The notes beneath the pieces are model-generated. The model made no database searches and was not told the DNA's origin. It was given only the letters and a program-made list of their open reading frames with translations. A stretch of DNA of 64,000 nt from Rhizobiaceae bacterium (lineage in GTDB: Bacteria > Pseudomonadota > Alphaproteobacteria > Rhizobiales > Rhizobiaceae), in the NCBI GenBank assembly GCA_019635755.1, contig JAHBYW010000007.1, positions 248,001 to 312,000 on the forward strand, read 5' to 3'. The translations under genes were made by a program, and so were the position numbers. Each line of letters opens with the position of its first letter. Position 1 is the stretch's first letter. Positions 32,763-45,026 of this stretch are shown here, one piece after another.

Positions 32763-33776
32763 ATGGCGACGAACGCCGTGGCGCGGGACGCCGTTCGCGC
32801 GCTGCGCCACAGGATCGCGAAGATCGAGGGCCGGCTGGCGGAAACGCTGGACCGCACGTCCCTTGACGCTCCCGACGGGGAGCCGGACGGGGAGTCTTAC
32901 CGAGCGCCCGAGGGGGCCGATGGCGCGACCGTGCTGCGCAGCGGTGCGGATGCCCGCCGCGACGACTGCCTGCCGACCGGGGTCCTCCGTCTGGACGCCA
33001 TGCTGGGAGGCGGCGTGCCCCGCGCGGCCCTGACCGAGATCCATGCTCTCGAAACCCGCGATGCAGGCCTTTCGGCCGGCTTTGCCCTGGCGCTCGCCGC
33101 ACTCGCCGGACAGCGGGCGCCGGACGGTTTCCTGCTGTGGATCGGAACGGCGGAGATCTTCGGCGAGGCGGGCGCGCCTCATGCCGCCGGGCTGGTCGGG
33201 GACTTCGGCATGGAGGCGCGCCGGCTTCTGTTCGTCGAAGTGCAGAAGCTCGCCGATGCACTCTGGGTCGCCGAGGAGGCGGCGCGGATCGACGCGCTGT
33301 CGGCCGTTATCCTGGAGGTGCGCGGCAATCCGAAGCAGCTCACCCTCACCGCGACGCGGCGGCTCCACCGCCGCGCCGGCATCGCGGGACGGCCGCTGTT
33401 TCTGCTGCGCCAGGCCGCGCAGGCGGAGCCGACTGCCGCGCCCGTCCGGCTGGTCGTTTCGCCGGCTCCGTCCGCCCCGCGCCGGACGCTGGCCGGGCCG
33501 CTGGCGGGCACTGTCGGGGCACCCGCCTTCGCCGTCGCGGTCGGGAAGAGCCGCACTGCCCTTTCGGGAGAATTCATACTGGAGTGGACCAGCCATGACC
33601 TCGCTTTTCAGGAACGGGAGCCGGCGCATTCTGGCCGTCTGGTTCCCCTATCTCGCCACGGAGCGGATCTGGCGCCAGCGCCTGGGGCGGTCCTGGCGTT
33701 CGATCCGCTGCGACGCGCCGCCTCTGGTGATCAGCCGGCGCGAAGACAACACGCAGCGCGTCGCGGCACTGGATGA
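32763..33776 (+). CDS. imuA: ImuA, SOS mutasome accessory protein
   Basis: 337 residues. A RecA/SulA-like ImuA protein of the damage-induced mutagenesis cassette that acts with ImuB and DnaE2 in translesion synthesis. The middle reads LPTGVLRLDAMLGGGVPRAALTEIHA, the family's modified nucleotide-binding region without a full Walker A. Position and operon support the call more than local motifs. Its last 182 bases overlap the start of imuB in another frame; the tail from about residue 278 onward is low-complexity, as expected for an overlapping frame. Confidence 0.88.
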   Translation: MATNAVARDAVRALRHRIAKIEGRLAETLDRTSLDAPDGEPDGESYRAPEGADGATVLRSGADARRDDCLPTGVLRLDAMLGGGVPRAALTEIHALETRDAGLSAGFALALAALAGQRAPDGFLLWIGTAEIFGEAGAPHAAGLVGDFGMEARRLLFVEVQKLADALWVAEEAARIDALSAVILEVRGNPKQLTLTATRRLHRRAGIAGRPLFLLRQAAQAEPTAAPVRLVVSPAPSAPRRTLAGPLAGTVGAPAFAVAVGKSRTALSGEFILEWTSHDLAFQEREPAHSGRLVPLSRHGADLAPAPGAVLAFDPLRRAASGDQPARRQHAARRGTG

Positions 33777-35267
33777 GAGGGCGCGGGCACTGAAGCTGAA
33801 GCCGGGCATGGGCATCGCGGATGCCCGCGCCATGCATCCGTCGATCGACGTCGTCGAGGCCGAGCCCGACGCCGATCTCAAGCTCCTGCAGGCGCTTGCC
33901 GACTGGTGCGACCGCTACACGCCGCTGGTCGCGCTGGACGCGGTGGAAGGACTTTTCCTCGACATCGCCGGTTGCGCCCATCTGTTCGGCGGCGAGGAGA
34001 CCATGCTTGCCGATCTCGTCCGGCAGCTCGCCGGGCAGGGCTTTCATGCCTGTGCCGGGCTTGCCTCGACACCCGGTGCCGCCTGGGCGGCCGCCCGACA
34101 CCGCCTGCCTCCCGTCGACCCCGGCGAGGAGGCCGAGGCGCTGGCGCCGCTGCCGCTCGCCGCGCTTCGCCTCGACGAGGCCACCCGGCTTGGCCTTGAA
34201 AGCGTCGGCCTGCGCACGGTCGGCCAGATCGCGGCCGCGCCGCGCGCGCCGCTCGCGCGCCGCTTCGGCCAGCGTCTCGTTCTGCGGCTCGACCAAGCGT
34301 TCGGCCAGGTCGAGGAATCGATCGAGCCGCGGCTGCCCGTTCCCCCGCTGGCCGCGGAACGCCACCTCGCCGAGCCGGTACTGCTCGTGGAAGACATCGA
34401 ACGGCTGCTTCTCGTGCTGGCCCTGTCGTTGAAGGCGGACCTGGAGCGGCGAGGCGAGGGGGCACGCCGGCTGCAGCTCGCGCTCTTCCGCGTCGACGGC
34501 ATCGTCTGGCGGATCGCGGTCGGCACGTCGCGCCCGGTGCGCGATCCGGCGACGGTCGCCAAGCTCTTCCATGAAAGGCTGGCGACGTGCGGGACCGGGA
34601 TCGATGCCGGTTATGGGTTCGACCTGGTCCGGCTGGCCGTCCTCGATGCGGTCGCCTTCGAAGCGGCGCAGGGCGACCTGGAAGGCAGGGCCGTGCAGGC
34701 CGGCGAAGACCTTGCCCTCTTCGCCGACCGCGTACGCGCCCGGCTGGGCGACGATGCGATCCGACGCGCCGTCCTGGTCGAGAGCCATATGCCGGAGCGC
34801 GCGGTGGCGCTTCTGCCCTTCGCCGAGGACACCGGTCCTCGACCCCGTCCCGCCGCGGTCGTGCCGGGACCAGCCAAACGTCCGCTCGAACGGCCCGTCC
34901 GTCTCTTCCGCCAGCCCGAGCCGGTCGAGGTAATGATGGCGGAAATTCCGGAAGGCCCCCCGACGAGCTTCCGCTGGAGGCGTACCCGCCACCGCATTGC
35001 CGCCGCCGAAGGCCCGGAGCGCATCGCTCCGGAATGGTGGACAAGCGCCATGCCCGAAGTCGAAAAGGGAAGCGAGGATGCAGCGGAACGAAGCGATGAG
35101 CAGCGCGAGAACCTGCGATCGCTGGCCATGACGCGACGGACCGCCAGCCTGACCCGTGACTATTTCCGCGTCGAGGACGAGACCGGGCGTCGCTACTGGC
35201 TCTATCGCGAGGGCTTCTATGGAGAGGGCAGCGCTCCGCCGAGATGGTTCATGCAGGGCCTTTTCGC

Positions 35268-35271
<4 letters not shown>
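33595..35271 (+). CDS. imuB: ImuB, Y-family polymerase-like mutasome protein
   Basis: About 558 residues. ImuB resembles Y-family polymerases but is inactive and links the mutasome to the sliding clamp. The N-terminus RRILAVWFPYLATER is typical, followed by GMGIADARAMHP and VALDAVEGLFLDIAGCAHLFGG, where the catalytic acids of active Y-family enzymes are not kept. ATG 33595 is chosen because the conserved start begins 9 residues later; it lies inside imuA. The stop overlaps dnaE2 as ATGA. Confidence 0.9.
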
Positions 35272-38642
<3,371 letters not shown>

Positions 38643-38719
38643 TGGACCTGGTGAGATCGCCGTGTAAGTCGCCACTTACGCGAAGAGGCGACGACGACCC
38701 GGCATGTCGGCAGCTGGTC

Positions 38720-38950
38720 TCAGCCCCTGCTGACCGATACTTCGTCGTCCGCGTCGGTGAGCGCCCGCGCCTCGGACGGAAGCATGATCGGGATGCCGTC
38801 GCGCACCGGATAGGCGAGCCGCGCGCCCTTTGAGACGAGCTCCGACGTCGCGGGGCGCCAGCTCAGCGGCCCCTTGGTAAGCGGGCAGGACAGCAGGTCG
38901 AGAAGTCTGGGATCGATCAGGGCGTTGCTGACAGTCCGTTCGTCACTCAT
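38720..38950 (-). CDS. Trm112-like protein (UPF0434/YcaR family)
   Basis: 76 residues. [32 protein letters not shown] and a closing acidic tail match the Trm112/YcaR family. The zinc ribbon is degenerate: only one Cys remains where CPxC is usual, so it probably binds no zinc. Trm112 homologues activate methyltransferases; the partner is unknown. ATG with AGGAGAG upstream. It lies 8 bases after the LON-domain gene. Confidence 0.88.
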   Translation of the reverse strand: MSDERTVSNALIDPRLLDLLSCPLTKGPLSWRPATSELVSKGARLAYPVRDGIPIMLPSEARALTDADDEVSVSRG

Positions 38951-38958
38951 CCGCTCTC

Positions 38959-39615
38959 CTATTGCAGCCGCGAGCCGGCGTCGCCGCTTTCCTGGGCCAG
39001 CGCCATCTCGGTGATTGCCACCAGCGTCTCCGCGCGGGTCCTGAGATCGGGCGCCTCGAGCAGCGCCTGCTTCTCCGCCGCTCCGTACGGCGCCATCATC
39101 GACAACGCGTTGACCAGCGTGGCGTTGTCGGCGCGGCTGACGCTCTCCCAGTCCGCGGCGAGCTGGTTTGCTTCGAGATATTGCCTGAACGCCTTCAGGA
39201 GGCCTGGTCGGTCGACCTCCGCGGCCCCGGCATCCTCGTTCAGGTCGGTGACGAAGGGCAGAACGCGGCATTGCCGGAACGGTGTCTTCACATCCAGTTC
39301 CGCGGCGATCCGGAACCGGCAGATACCGTGCAGCGAGAGCAGGTAGCGGCCGTCGCCCGTCTCCGCCAGCGACACGATCCGGCCAAGGCAGCCCACAGCG
39401 CAAAGTTCCGGCTCGCCATCCGCGCGCAGCTTTCCGTCGAGGCTCGGCTGGATCATGCCGACCACGCGCGCCGCGCCCATCGCCCCGTCGATCATCTGCA
39501 GATAGCGTGGCTCGAAAATGTTCAGCGGCATCCGCCCGCCCGGCAGCAGCAACGCCGCGGACAGCGGAAAGATCGGAACCGTCGCGGGCATGTCCTCCGC
39601 GCGACGGTAGTTCAT
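38959..39615 (-). CDS. LON-substrate-binding-domain protein
   Basis: 218 residues. Only the N-terminal domain of Lon protease is present ([26 protein letters not shown], then VGCLGRIV and a helical C-terminal part); no ATPase or protease part. Such stand-alone proteins are widespread in Alphaproteobacteria, role unclear. ATG 39615 begins the domain; an in-frame start 15 codons earlier is possible. It is in a leftward cluster with the thioredoxin gene before it. Confidence 0.9.
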   Translation of the reverse strand: MNYRRAEDMPATVPIFPLSAALLLPGGRMPLNIFEPRYLQMIDGAMGAARVVGMIQPSLDGKLRADGEPELCAVGCLGRIVSLAETGDGRYLLSLHGICRFRIAAELDVKTPFRQCRVLPFVTDLNEDAGAAEVDRPGLLKAFRQYLEANQLAADWESVSRADNATLVNALSMMAPYGAAEKQALLEAPDLRTRAETLVAITEMALAQESGDAGSRLQ

Positions 39616-39699
39616 GTTTCCGGCTAGCACCTCGGCCTCGACCGCATCACCTGCCACCAATATGGGGCTGCGCAGTCCCGCAGCAACGGCTGGGCCGAG

Positions 39700-40668
39700 C
39701 TAGGAGAACAGCAGCGACGACAGCTTGCGGCGTGCCGACAGCGTCGCCTCGTCCGCCATGCCCCACGCCTCGAAGAACTTCAGCAACTGCTGCCGTGCCG
39801 CGCCCTCGTTCCAGGCGCGGTCCGCACGCACGATCGCCAGCAGGCTGTCGGCCGCGGCATCGCGATCGCCGATCGCATTCTGGATCATGGCGAGATCGAA
39901 CCGCGCTTGGTGGTCCTTCGGATCGGCCGCGATCCGGCGCTCCAGTTCGGCCGGATCGCCGAGGCCGGCCGCCTGCTTGGCGATCTCGAGCCGGGCGCGC
40001 ACCGCCGACAGTTCGGGAGCGTCCAACTTGTCTGGCGGACAGCTGTCGAGAACCTCTTGCGCGCCGGCGCTGTCGCCCGCCTCGAACAGCACCTCGGCCA
40101 GGCCAGCGATCGCCTGGAGATTGTCGGGAGCCTCGGCCAGTACGGCGGAGAAGATGTCGGCGGCCGTCTGATGGTCGCCTGCGGCGCGCGCGTCCGCCGC
40201 GGCGGCGATCGCCTCCGCGATCTGGGTCTTGCCTCCGCCATTGCCGCCGACGCGCTTGATGAACTCGCGCACCTGGCTCTCGGGAATCGCGCCCATAAAC
40301 CCGTCGACCGGCTGACCATTCTTGAAGGCGATCACCGCGGGGATCGACTGGATGCCCAGCTGCCCGGCGATGGACGGATGGTCGTCGATGTTCATCTTGA
40401 CCAGCTTCACGGCGCCACCGGCCTCACGCACCACGCGCTCCAGCACGGGCGTCAGCTGCTTGCACGGGCCGCACCAGGGCGCCCAGAAATCGACCAGCAC
40501 GGTCTGGTTGGAGGATTCGCGGACCACGTCGGCCGCGAAACCGGCCGTGGTCGTATCCTTGACCAGATCGCCACCGCCCTGGGGCACAGGTGCACCGGCC
40601 GGCTGCGCTGCGTGAGGCTGCGCGCCGCGGGCAGCACCGCTGCCAAGGAGGATGTCACGTTCGCTCAT
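39700..40668 (-). CDS. cnoX: CnoX/YbbN-type thioredoxin with TPR tail
   Basis: About 322 residues. A thioredoxin domain with WCGPCK (Cys66 and Cys69) follows a 35-residue Gly/Ala/Pro-rich N-terminus; after residue 150 come TPR-like helices (DNLQAIAGLAEVLFEAGDSAGAQEVL). This is the YbbN/CnoX layout, a holdase chaperone that protects proteins from oxidation. The CGPC pair implies redox activity, unlike E. coli CnoX (SQHC). ATG 40668 preferred over 40674. Confidence 0.9.
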   Translation of the reverse strand: MSERDILLGSGAARGAQPHAAQPAGAPVPQGGGDLVKDTTTAGFAADVVRESSNQTVLVDFWAPWCGPCKQLTPVLERVVREAGGAVKLVKMNIDDHPSIAGQLGIQSIPAVIAFKNGQPVDGFMGAIPESQVREFIKRVGGNGGGKTQIAEAIAAAADARAAGDHQTAADIFSAVLAEAPDNLQAIAGLAEVLFEAGDSAGAQEVLDSCPPDKLDAPELSAVRARLEIAKQAAGLGDPAELERRIAADPKDHQARFDLAMIQNAIGDRDAAADSLLAIVRADRAWNEGAARQQLLKFFEAWGMADEATLSARRKLSSLLFS

Positions 40669-40737
40669 GTACAACTTGTCCTTCGCGCGCCTTCGAGCCC
40701 TGAATATAGCATGATTTGATCACCACGAATGTGGCGA

Positions 40738-41235
40738 TCAGCCTTCCAGATTCAAGACGATCACGGCATGACCTGTGGCTTCGATGAAGCGGAGCAGATC
40801 GGTGGCCGCGATGCTTGTCGTGGCATCGTTCGTCAGCGGGTGCGCGTTGATCGTCGCTGCCGCGGCCAGCCGCGCGTCGAGCACGAAGGTCACCCGGCCT
40901 TGAGTGTCGTTGATCAGGCCGAAGGCCGTGACGGCGCCCGGCGTGACGCCGAGCAGGTCCATCATCGCCTCGGGCTTGGCAAACGAGACGCGGCTCGCGG
41001 CACCGATGGCCTTGTCGACCGACTTGAGGTCGACGACGGTCTCCTCGTCGACCGTCAGAAGGAAGAAGTTGTCCTTCTTGTCCTTGAGAAAGAGGTTCTT
41101 GGTGTGCGCGCCGGCGATCTCGCCGCGCAGACGTCGCGATTCCTCGACAGTGAACAAGGGCGGATGCCGGGTCGTCGAAACGGTAATCCCGAGGCCGGCG
41201 AGGAAGTCGAAGAGTTCGTCCGGCGTTTTTGGCAT
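40738..41235 (-). CDS. Prolyl-tRNA editing protein ProXp-ala (YbaK/PrdX family)
   Basis: 165 residues. A trans-editing domain that removes alanine wrongly attached to tRNA-Pro. HTKNLFLKDKKDNFFLLT is the conserved active-site block, GVTPGAVTAFGLIND the second, and VLDARLAAAATINAHPLTNDAT the third. ATG 41235 begins the domain; the longer frame is Arg-rich and not conserved. It leads the leftward cluster with the CnoX gene. Confidence 0.9.
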   Translation of the reverse strand: MPKTPDELFDFLAGLGITVSTTRHPPLFTVEESRRLRGEIAGAHTKNLFLKDKKDNFFLLTVDEETVVDLKSVDKAIGAASRVSFAKPEAMMDLLGVTPGAVTAFGLINDTQGRVTFVLDARLAAAATINAHPLTNDATTSIAATDLLRFIEATGHAVIVLNLEG

Positions 41236-41415
41236 CTGCGGCTCCTTCCGTCGCACGGGCCGCATGCCCTAGCGCAATTCGGCGCGACGTTGGAACCGTT
41301 TTCCGGTGCTGCATGGACAAAGCAGGGATTTCCCGGCGTCGCTCGACGCTGCTGTCGTCTCGTGGTGACGCGGCGAGGTGGGTGCGAAGCCCCTCTGGTC
41401 GGTTCGGATTCGCTG

Positions 41416-41444
41416 TTGCAATCGAAAACGTCTTCGGCCATATA
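41416..41444 (+). promoter_or_regulatory. Putative promoter of tRNA-Gly
   Basis: TTGCAA (41416-41421) and CATATA (41439-41444) with a 17-base spacer, ending 28 bases before the tRNA. The spacing is right for sigma-70; the -10 element is only a partial match. Confidence 0.5.
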
Positions 41445-41472
41445 GGCGCGGCTTGCGGCCTCGGCCGCGCGA

Positions 41473-41547
41473 GCGGGTGTAGCTCAGGGGTAGAGCACAA
41501 CCTTGCCAAGGTTGGGGTCGAGGGTTCGAATCCCTTCGCCCGCTCCA
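41473..41547 (+). tRNA. tRNA-Gly (anticodon GCC)
   Basis: A full cloverleaf is visible: acceptor GCGGGTG (41473-41479) pairs with CGCCCGC; the D-loop is AGCTCAGGGGTAGAGC; the anticodon stem CAACC/GGTTG surrounds TTGCCAA with GCC at 41505-41507; the T-loop is GGTTCGAATCC; discriminator T; CCA encoded (41545-41547). 75 bases with CCA. It reads glycine codons GGC and GGU. Confidence 0.97.
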
Positions 41548-41615
41548 AAATTTCCCAACCGTTCCATTGCCCGGCGACCTGTCGCCCTCGTGGGGCAGCG
41601 CAGGCGCCGGTCGAT

Positions 41616-42023
41616 TCATCCCTTGGCAGCGGCTGAATAGTCGGCGTCCGCCACCGGCTCCATCCAGTCGACCGAGACCCCGTCGAGCGCTTCCTGCATC
41701 GCAAGATGCGTCAACGCAGTGGTCGGACCGGCGCCATGCCAATGCTTCTCGCCCGGCGGGATCCAGATCGTGTCGCCGGCCCGGATGACGTGCACCGGGC
41801 CGCCGGCGGTCTGGGCAAGGCCTGCGCCCGCGACGACGAAGAGCGTCTGGCCGAGAGGGTGAGTGTGCCAGTTGGTGCGCGCGCCAGGATCGAAGCGGAC
41901 CATCACGGCCCGAAGCCGCGCCGGCGCTGGCGCCTCGACGACCGGCTCCTGCCAGACGGAGCCGGTGAACCAGTCGCTGGGCGGACGGCGGGATGGCGTT
42001 ACGCCGCATCTCTTGATGTCCAT
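41616..42023 (-). CDS. Cupin-domain protein
   Basis: 135 residues. The two cupin motifs are present: WHTHPLGQTLFVVAGAG (metal-binding His pair) and PPGEKHWHG. Similar proteins stand beside carboxymuconolactone-decarboxylase-like genes, but here the neighbours are tRNA-Gly and holA. A metal-binding small enzyme or sensor; the substrate is unknown. Confidence 0.87.
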   Translation of the reverse strand: MDIKRCGVTPSRRPPSDWFTGSVWQEPVVEAPAPARLRAVMVRFDPGARTNWHTHPLGQTLFVVAGAGLAQTAGGPVHVIRAGDTIWIPPGEKHWHGAGPTTALTHLAMQEALDGVSVDWMEPVADADYSAAAKG

Positions 42024-42234
42024 GTGTCGATATCCGTGAGTCGATGTCCGTGGCTGCTCCGTCCGATCGTAGCGCGCAGGCCGCCCGCCGCAAGCCGGCG
42101 CACGTCGTCGGGTTGCCGGCGGTGCCGCCCGGGTCTATGTCTCGAAGCGCCGCGGGCTGGTGCCACCGGCAAAGCGATGTCGAATCAAGGGTATAGGACG
42201 CCTCGCTCGGTTTTCGAGCGCAGGCGGTCGGTTG

Positions 42235-43269
42235 ATGGCCCAGAAGAAGTCAGATCAGATCGACGCTTGGATCGCGCGACCGGATGCCGGCGTGTCCGTC
42301 GTGCTCCTGTACGGTCCGGATCGGGGGCTCGTGTCTGAGCGCGCCGCCGGGTTCGTCAAGGCTGCCGGTTTTGCCGTCGATGATCCCTTCTCGCTGACGC
42401 GGCTCTCCGCAGAGGATGTCGATCGCGATCCAGGTCGCCTGATCGACGAGATGCGCACGCTGCCGATGTTCTCCGACAGGCGGCTCGTCTGGTACCGGGC
42501 CGGAACGCCCGGCAAGGGAGCGATCGAGGCCGTCCGGACCATGACCGAGGAGCCGCCGGCCCATGCGACCCTGCTCATCGAGGCCGGCGATTTGCGCAAG
42601 GGGGCGGCTCTGCGCACGCTCGTCGAAGGGGCCACGCGGGGCATGGCGCTTCCCTGTTATGCCGACGAGGCAAAATCGCTCGACACGCTGATCGATCAGG
42701 CCGTCGGGCAGGCGGGGGTCTCCATCTCGCTCGAAGCTCGCCAGGCGCTGAAACGGAACCTCGGCGGTGACCGTCTTGCCTCCCGCGGGGAGATCGAGAA
42801 GCTCGTGCTTTACGCGCGAGGCCTGCCGCGGATCGAGCTCGACCACGTCGAGGCGCTGGCAGGGGATGCGGCGGGGCTTTCGGTCGATGAGGCCGTCGAT
42901 TCGATCATCCTCGGACGGCCGGAGCAGTTCGACATCGCCTTCCAGCGGGCCTCGGCGGCCGGACAGCTGGTCCCGCTGCTGCTCGCGACGGTGCGCCAGT
43001 TCCAGCTTCTGCAACTGCTTCGCGACGAGGTCGAGATCAACGGCAAATCGGCATCGGCCGCGATCGCCGGCGCGCGCCCGCCCATCTTCTTCGCGCGGAA
43101 GCATGCCGTGGAGGCCGGGCTTTCGCGCTGGTCCGCCCAGGCGATCCGCCGCGCGCTCGACCGCCTGCAGGCCGTTATCCTCGGCAGCCGCGAGCGGGCC
43201 GCGCTGGCCGAACCTCTGATCCGGCAGGCTCTGCTCGGGCTCGCGCTCGCCGGCAGGCCCGGCAGGTAG
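42235..43269 (+). CDS. holA: DNA polymerase III delta subunit
   Basis: 344 residues from ATG 42235. HolA is the clamp-loader wrench that opens the beta clamp. The family is poorly conserved in motif; VVLLYGPDRGLVSERA, RLVWYR, and the C-terminal RPPIFFARKHAVEAGL region, plus length and place next to parB, support it. The ATG lacks a strong ribosome site; an earlier start (42160) is in frame. In many relatives lptE and leuS precede holA; here they do not. Confidence 0.88.
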   Translation: MAQKKSDQIDAWIARPDAGVSVVLLYGPDRGLVSERAAGFVKAAGFAVDDPFSLTRLSAEDVDRDPGRLIDEMRTLPMFSDRRLVWYRAGTPGKGAIEAVRTMTEEPPAHATLLIEAGDLRKGAALRTLVEGATRGMALPCYADEAKSLDTLIDQAVGQAGVSISLEARQALKRNLGGDRLASRGEIEKLVLYARGLPRIELDHVEALAGDAAGLSVDEAVDSIILGRPEQFDIAFQRASAAGQLVPLLLATVRQFQLLQLLRDEVEINGKSASAAIAGARPPIFFARKHAVEAGLSRWSAQAIRRALDRLQAVILGSRERAALAEPLIRQALLGLALAGRPGR

Positions 43270-43300
43270 TTAGCCGGCTTGCCAGTGGCCGCGCCGGAGG

Positions 43301-44176
43301 TCAGCTCTGCAGCCGCCGGCACAATTCATCGAGCTGTTCCAAGGACTTATAGGCTATTCGCACTTCGCCGCCCTTGTCCTTGTGGCTGATCGTCACCTTC
43401 AGCCCAGAGACATCCGACAGGAGCTTCTCGAGCGCCAGAGTGTCGGGATCCTTTTCAGCCGCCTGATTGCCGCGCGTGGCCTTCGCCACGGCCTGCGAGG
43501 GCTGCTGCGCCAGGGCCTCCGCCTGGCGGACGGACAGGCCGCCCTCCACGATCCGCTTGGCCAGGGCGAGCGGATCGTCGGCACTGACCAGCGCCCGGGC
43601 GTGACCGGCCGACAGGGCGCCGCCGGACAGCATGTCGAGGATCACGTCGGGCAGTTTCAGCAGGCGCAGCGTATTGGCCACGTGGCTGCGGCTCTTGCCG
43701 ATGATCTGGCCGAGGTCGGACTGCGTATAGGCGTGCTCGTCGATGAGCTGCTGATAACCCATGGCTTCTTCGACCGGGTTCAGATCGGCGCGCTGGACGT
43801 TCTCGACGATGGCCAGTTCGAGAGCCGCGCGATCGTTGACGTCGCGCACGATGACGGGAACCGCATCGAGTCCGGCGCGCTGGGCCGCCCGCCACCGGCG
43901 TTCGCCCGCGATGATCTCGTAGCGGCCGGCATCGGACGTCGGGCGCACGACCACGGGCTGCACGATGCCGTGCTCCCGGATCGACTGCGCAAGGTCCGCG
44001 AGGTCGCCTTCGGCAAAGGCGCGACGCGGGTTGCGCGGATTGGGCGAGATGAACTCGACCGGCACGCGGCCGTCGGCCTCGACGCGTTTCTGCTCCGGCT
44101 GCGCGGGACGGTCGATCTCGCCGATCAGCGCGGCAAGACCCCGTCCCAATCGCTTGCGTGAGGCGTCTTCGGTCAT
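43301..44176 (-). CDS. parB: Chromosome partitioning protein ParB
   Basis: About 291 residues. ParB is a CTPase clamp that loads at parS and spreads over the origin region. RLGRGLAALIGE opens the protein, the parB/Srx box reads GERRWRAAQRAG, followed by VENVQRADLNPVEEA and the helix-turn-helix TQSDLGQIIGKSRSHVANTLRLL. ATG 44176 is used; an in-frame GTG at 44188 is possible. It is cotranscribed behind parA (38 bases apart). Confidence 0.95.
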   Translation of the reverse strand: MTEDASRKRLGRGLAALIGEIDRPAQPEQKRVEADGRVPVEFISPNPRNPRRAFAEGDLADLAQSIREHGIVQPVVVRPTSDAGRYEIIAGERRWRAAQRAGLDAVPVIVRDVNDRAALELAIVENVQRADLNPVEEAMGYQQLIDEHAYTQSDLGQIIGKSRSHVANTLRLLKLPDVILDMLSGGALSAGHARALVSADDPLALAKRIVEGGLSVRQAEALAQQPSQAVAKATRGNQAAEKDPDTLALEKLLSDVSGLKVTISHKDKGGEVRIAYKSLEQLDELCRRLQS

Positions 44177-44214
44177 CGCGGCATCCACTCGTCGCTACTG
44201 GTTACGCATTGGGT

Positions 44215-45006
44215 TCAGGCCGCCCGCAGGCGACGCTCGCGCCGGATCACTTCGGACGCCAGCTGCAGATACGCCTGGCTTCCGGCGCATTTGAGGTCGT
44301 AGAGGATTGCCGGGCGGCCATAGGACGGCGCCTCGGAAACACGGACGTTCCGGGGAATAATCGTCTCATAGACCTTTTCGCCCATATGCCGGCGCACGTC
44401 GTCGACAACCTGGTTTGCCAGATTGTTGCGGCCGTCGAACATCGTCAGCACGATGCCCTGTATGGTTAATGCGGGGTTAATCGAGCCCCTTACCTGCTCG
44501 ACCGTCTCGAGCAGCTGGCTGAGTCCCTCGAGCGCGAAGAACTCGCACTGGAGAGGGACCAGCACCGAGTCCGCTGCCGCCATGGAATTGAGCGTGAGCA
44601 GATTGAGCGAGGGCGGGCAGTCGATCAGAACATAGGTGAACAGCTCGCCGGGCAGCTCACGCAGCGCGTTGCGAAGCTTCAACACCCGATCCGGCGCCGC
44701 GGCGATCTCCATTTCGATGCCCAGCAGGTCGAGCGTCGACGGCACGATGGATAACCCGGGAACGGCCGTTGGCATCGCCGCATCCGCGACCGACCGGACG
44801 CCCGTCAACACGTCGTAGGAGGAAACTGCGCGCTGCTGCCGATCGATCCCGAGGCCCGTGCTCGCATTGCCCTGCGGATCGATGTCGACGATCAGCACCT
44901 TCTCGCCGATGGCAGCCAGCGCGGTGGCCAGATTGATGGCCGTGGTCGTCTTGCCCACCCCGCCCTTCTGGTTGGCGACGGTGATGATCCTCGGACCGTG
45001 TGTCAT
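44215..45006 (-). CDS. parA: Chromosome partitioning ATPase ParA
   Basis: 263 residues from ATG 45006. The deviant Walker A is KGGVGKTTTAINLA, with VDIDPQGNASTGLGI after it and VLIDCPPSLNLLT as the Walker B region. ParA binds DNA nonspecifically and pulls the ParB-parS complex. It follows rsmG by 20 bases. A perfect TTAA-N7-TTAA lies in its coding sequence. Confidence 0.96.
   Translation of the reverse strand: MTHGPRIITVANQKGGVGKTTTAINLATALAAIGEKVLIVDIDPQGNASTGLGIDRQQRAVSSYDVLTGVRSVADAAMPTAVPGLSIVPSTLDLLGIEMEIAAAPDRVLKLRNALRELPGELFTYVLIDCPPSLNLLTLNSMAAADSVLVPLQCEFFALEGLSQLLETVEQVRGSINPALTIQGIVLTMFDGRNNLANQVVDDVRRHMGEKVYETIIPRNVRVSEAPSYGRPAILYDLKCAGSQAYLQLASEVIRRERRLRAA
44466..44480. promoter_or_regulatory. 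CtrA-type site TTAA-N7-TTAA inside parA
   Basis: TTAA (44466-44469), seven bases, TTAA (44477-44480), an exact match to the CtrA consensus. It is encoded with codons uncommon in this GC-rich DNA (ATT, TTA, ATA close together), hinting at selection on the DNA site. Function not shown. Confidence 0.45.
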
Positions 45007-45026
45007 CGCGATATTCCCAATGCGAT

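Noticed and set aside
38665-38680. Palindrome GTAAGT/ACTTAC after dnaE2 as a terminator
   Set aside because: No T-run follows on either strand and the stem is short; noted with dnaE2 but not called.
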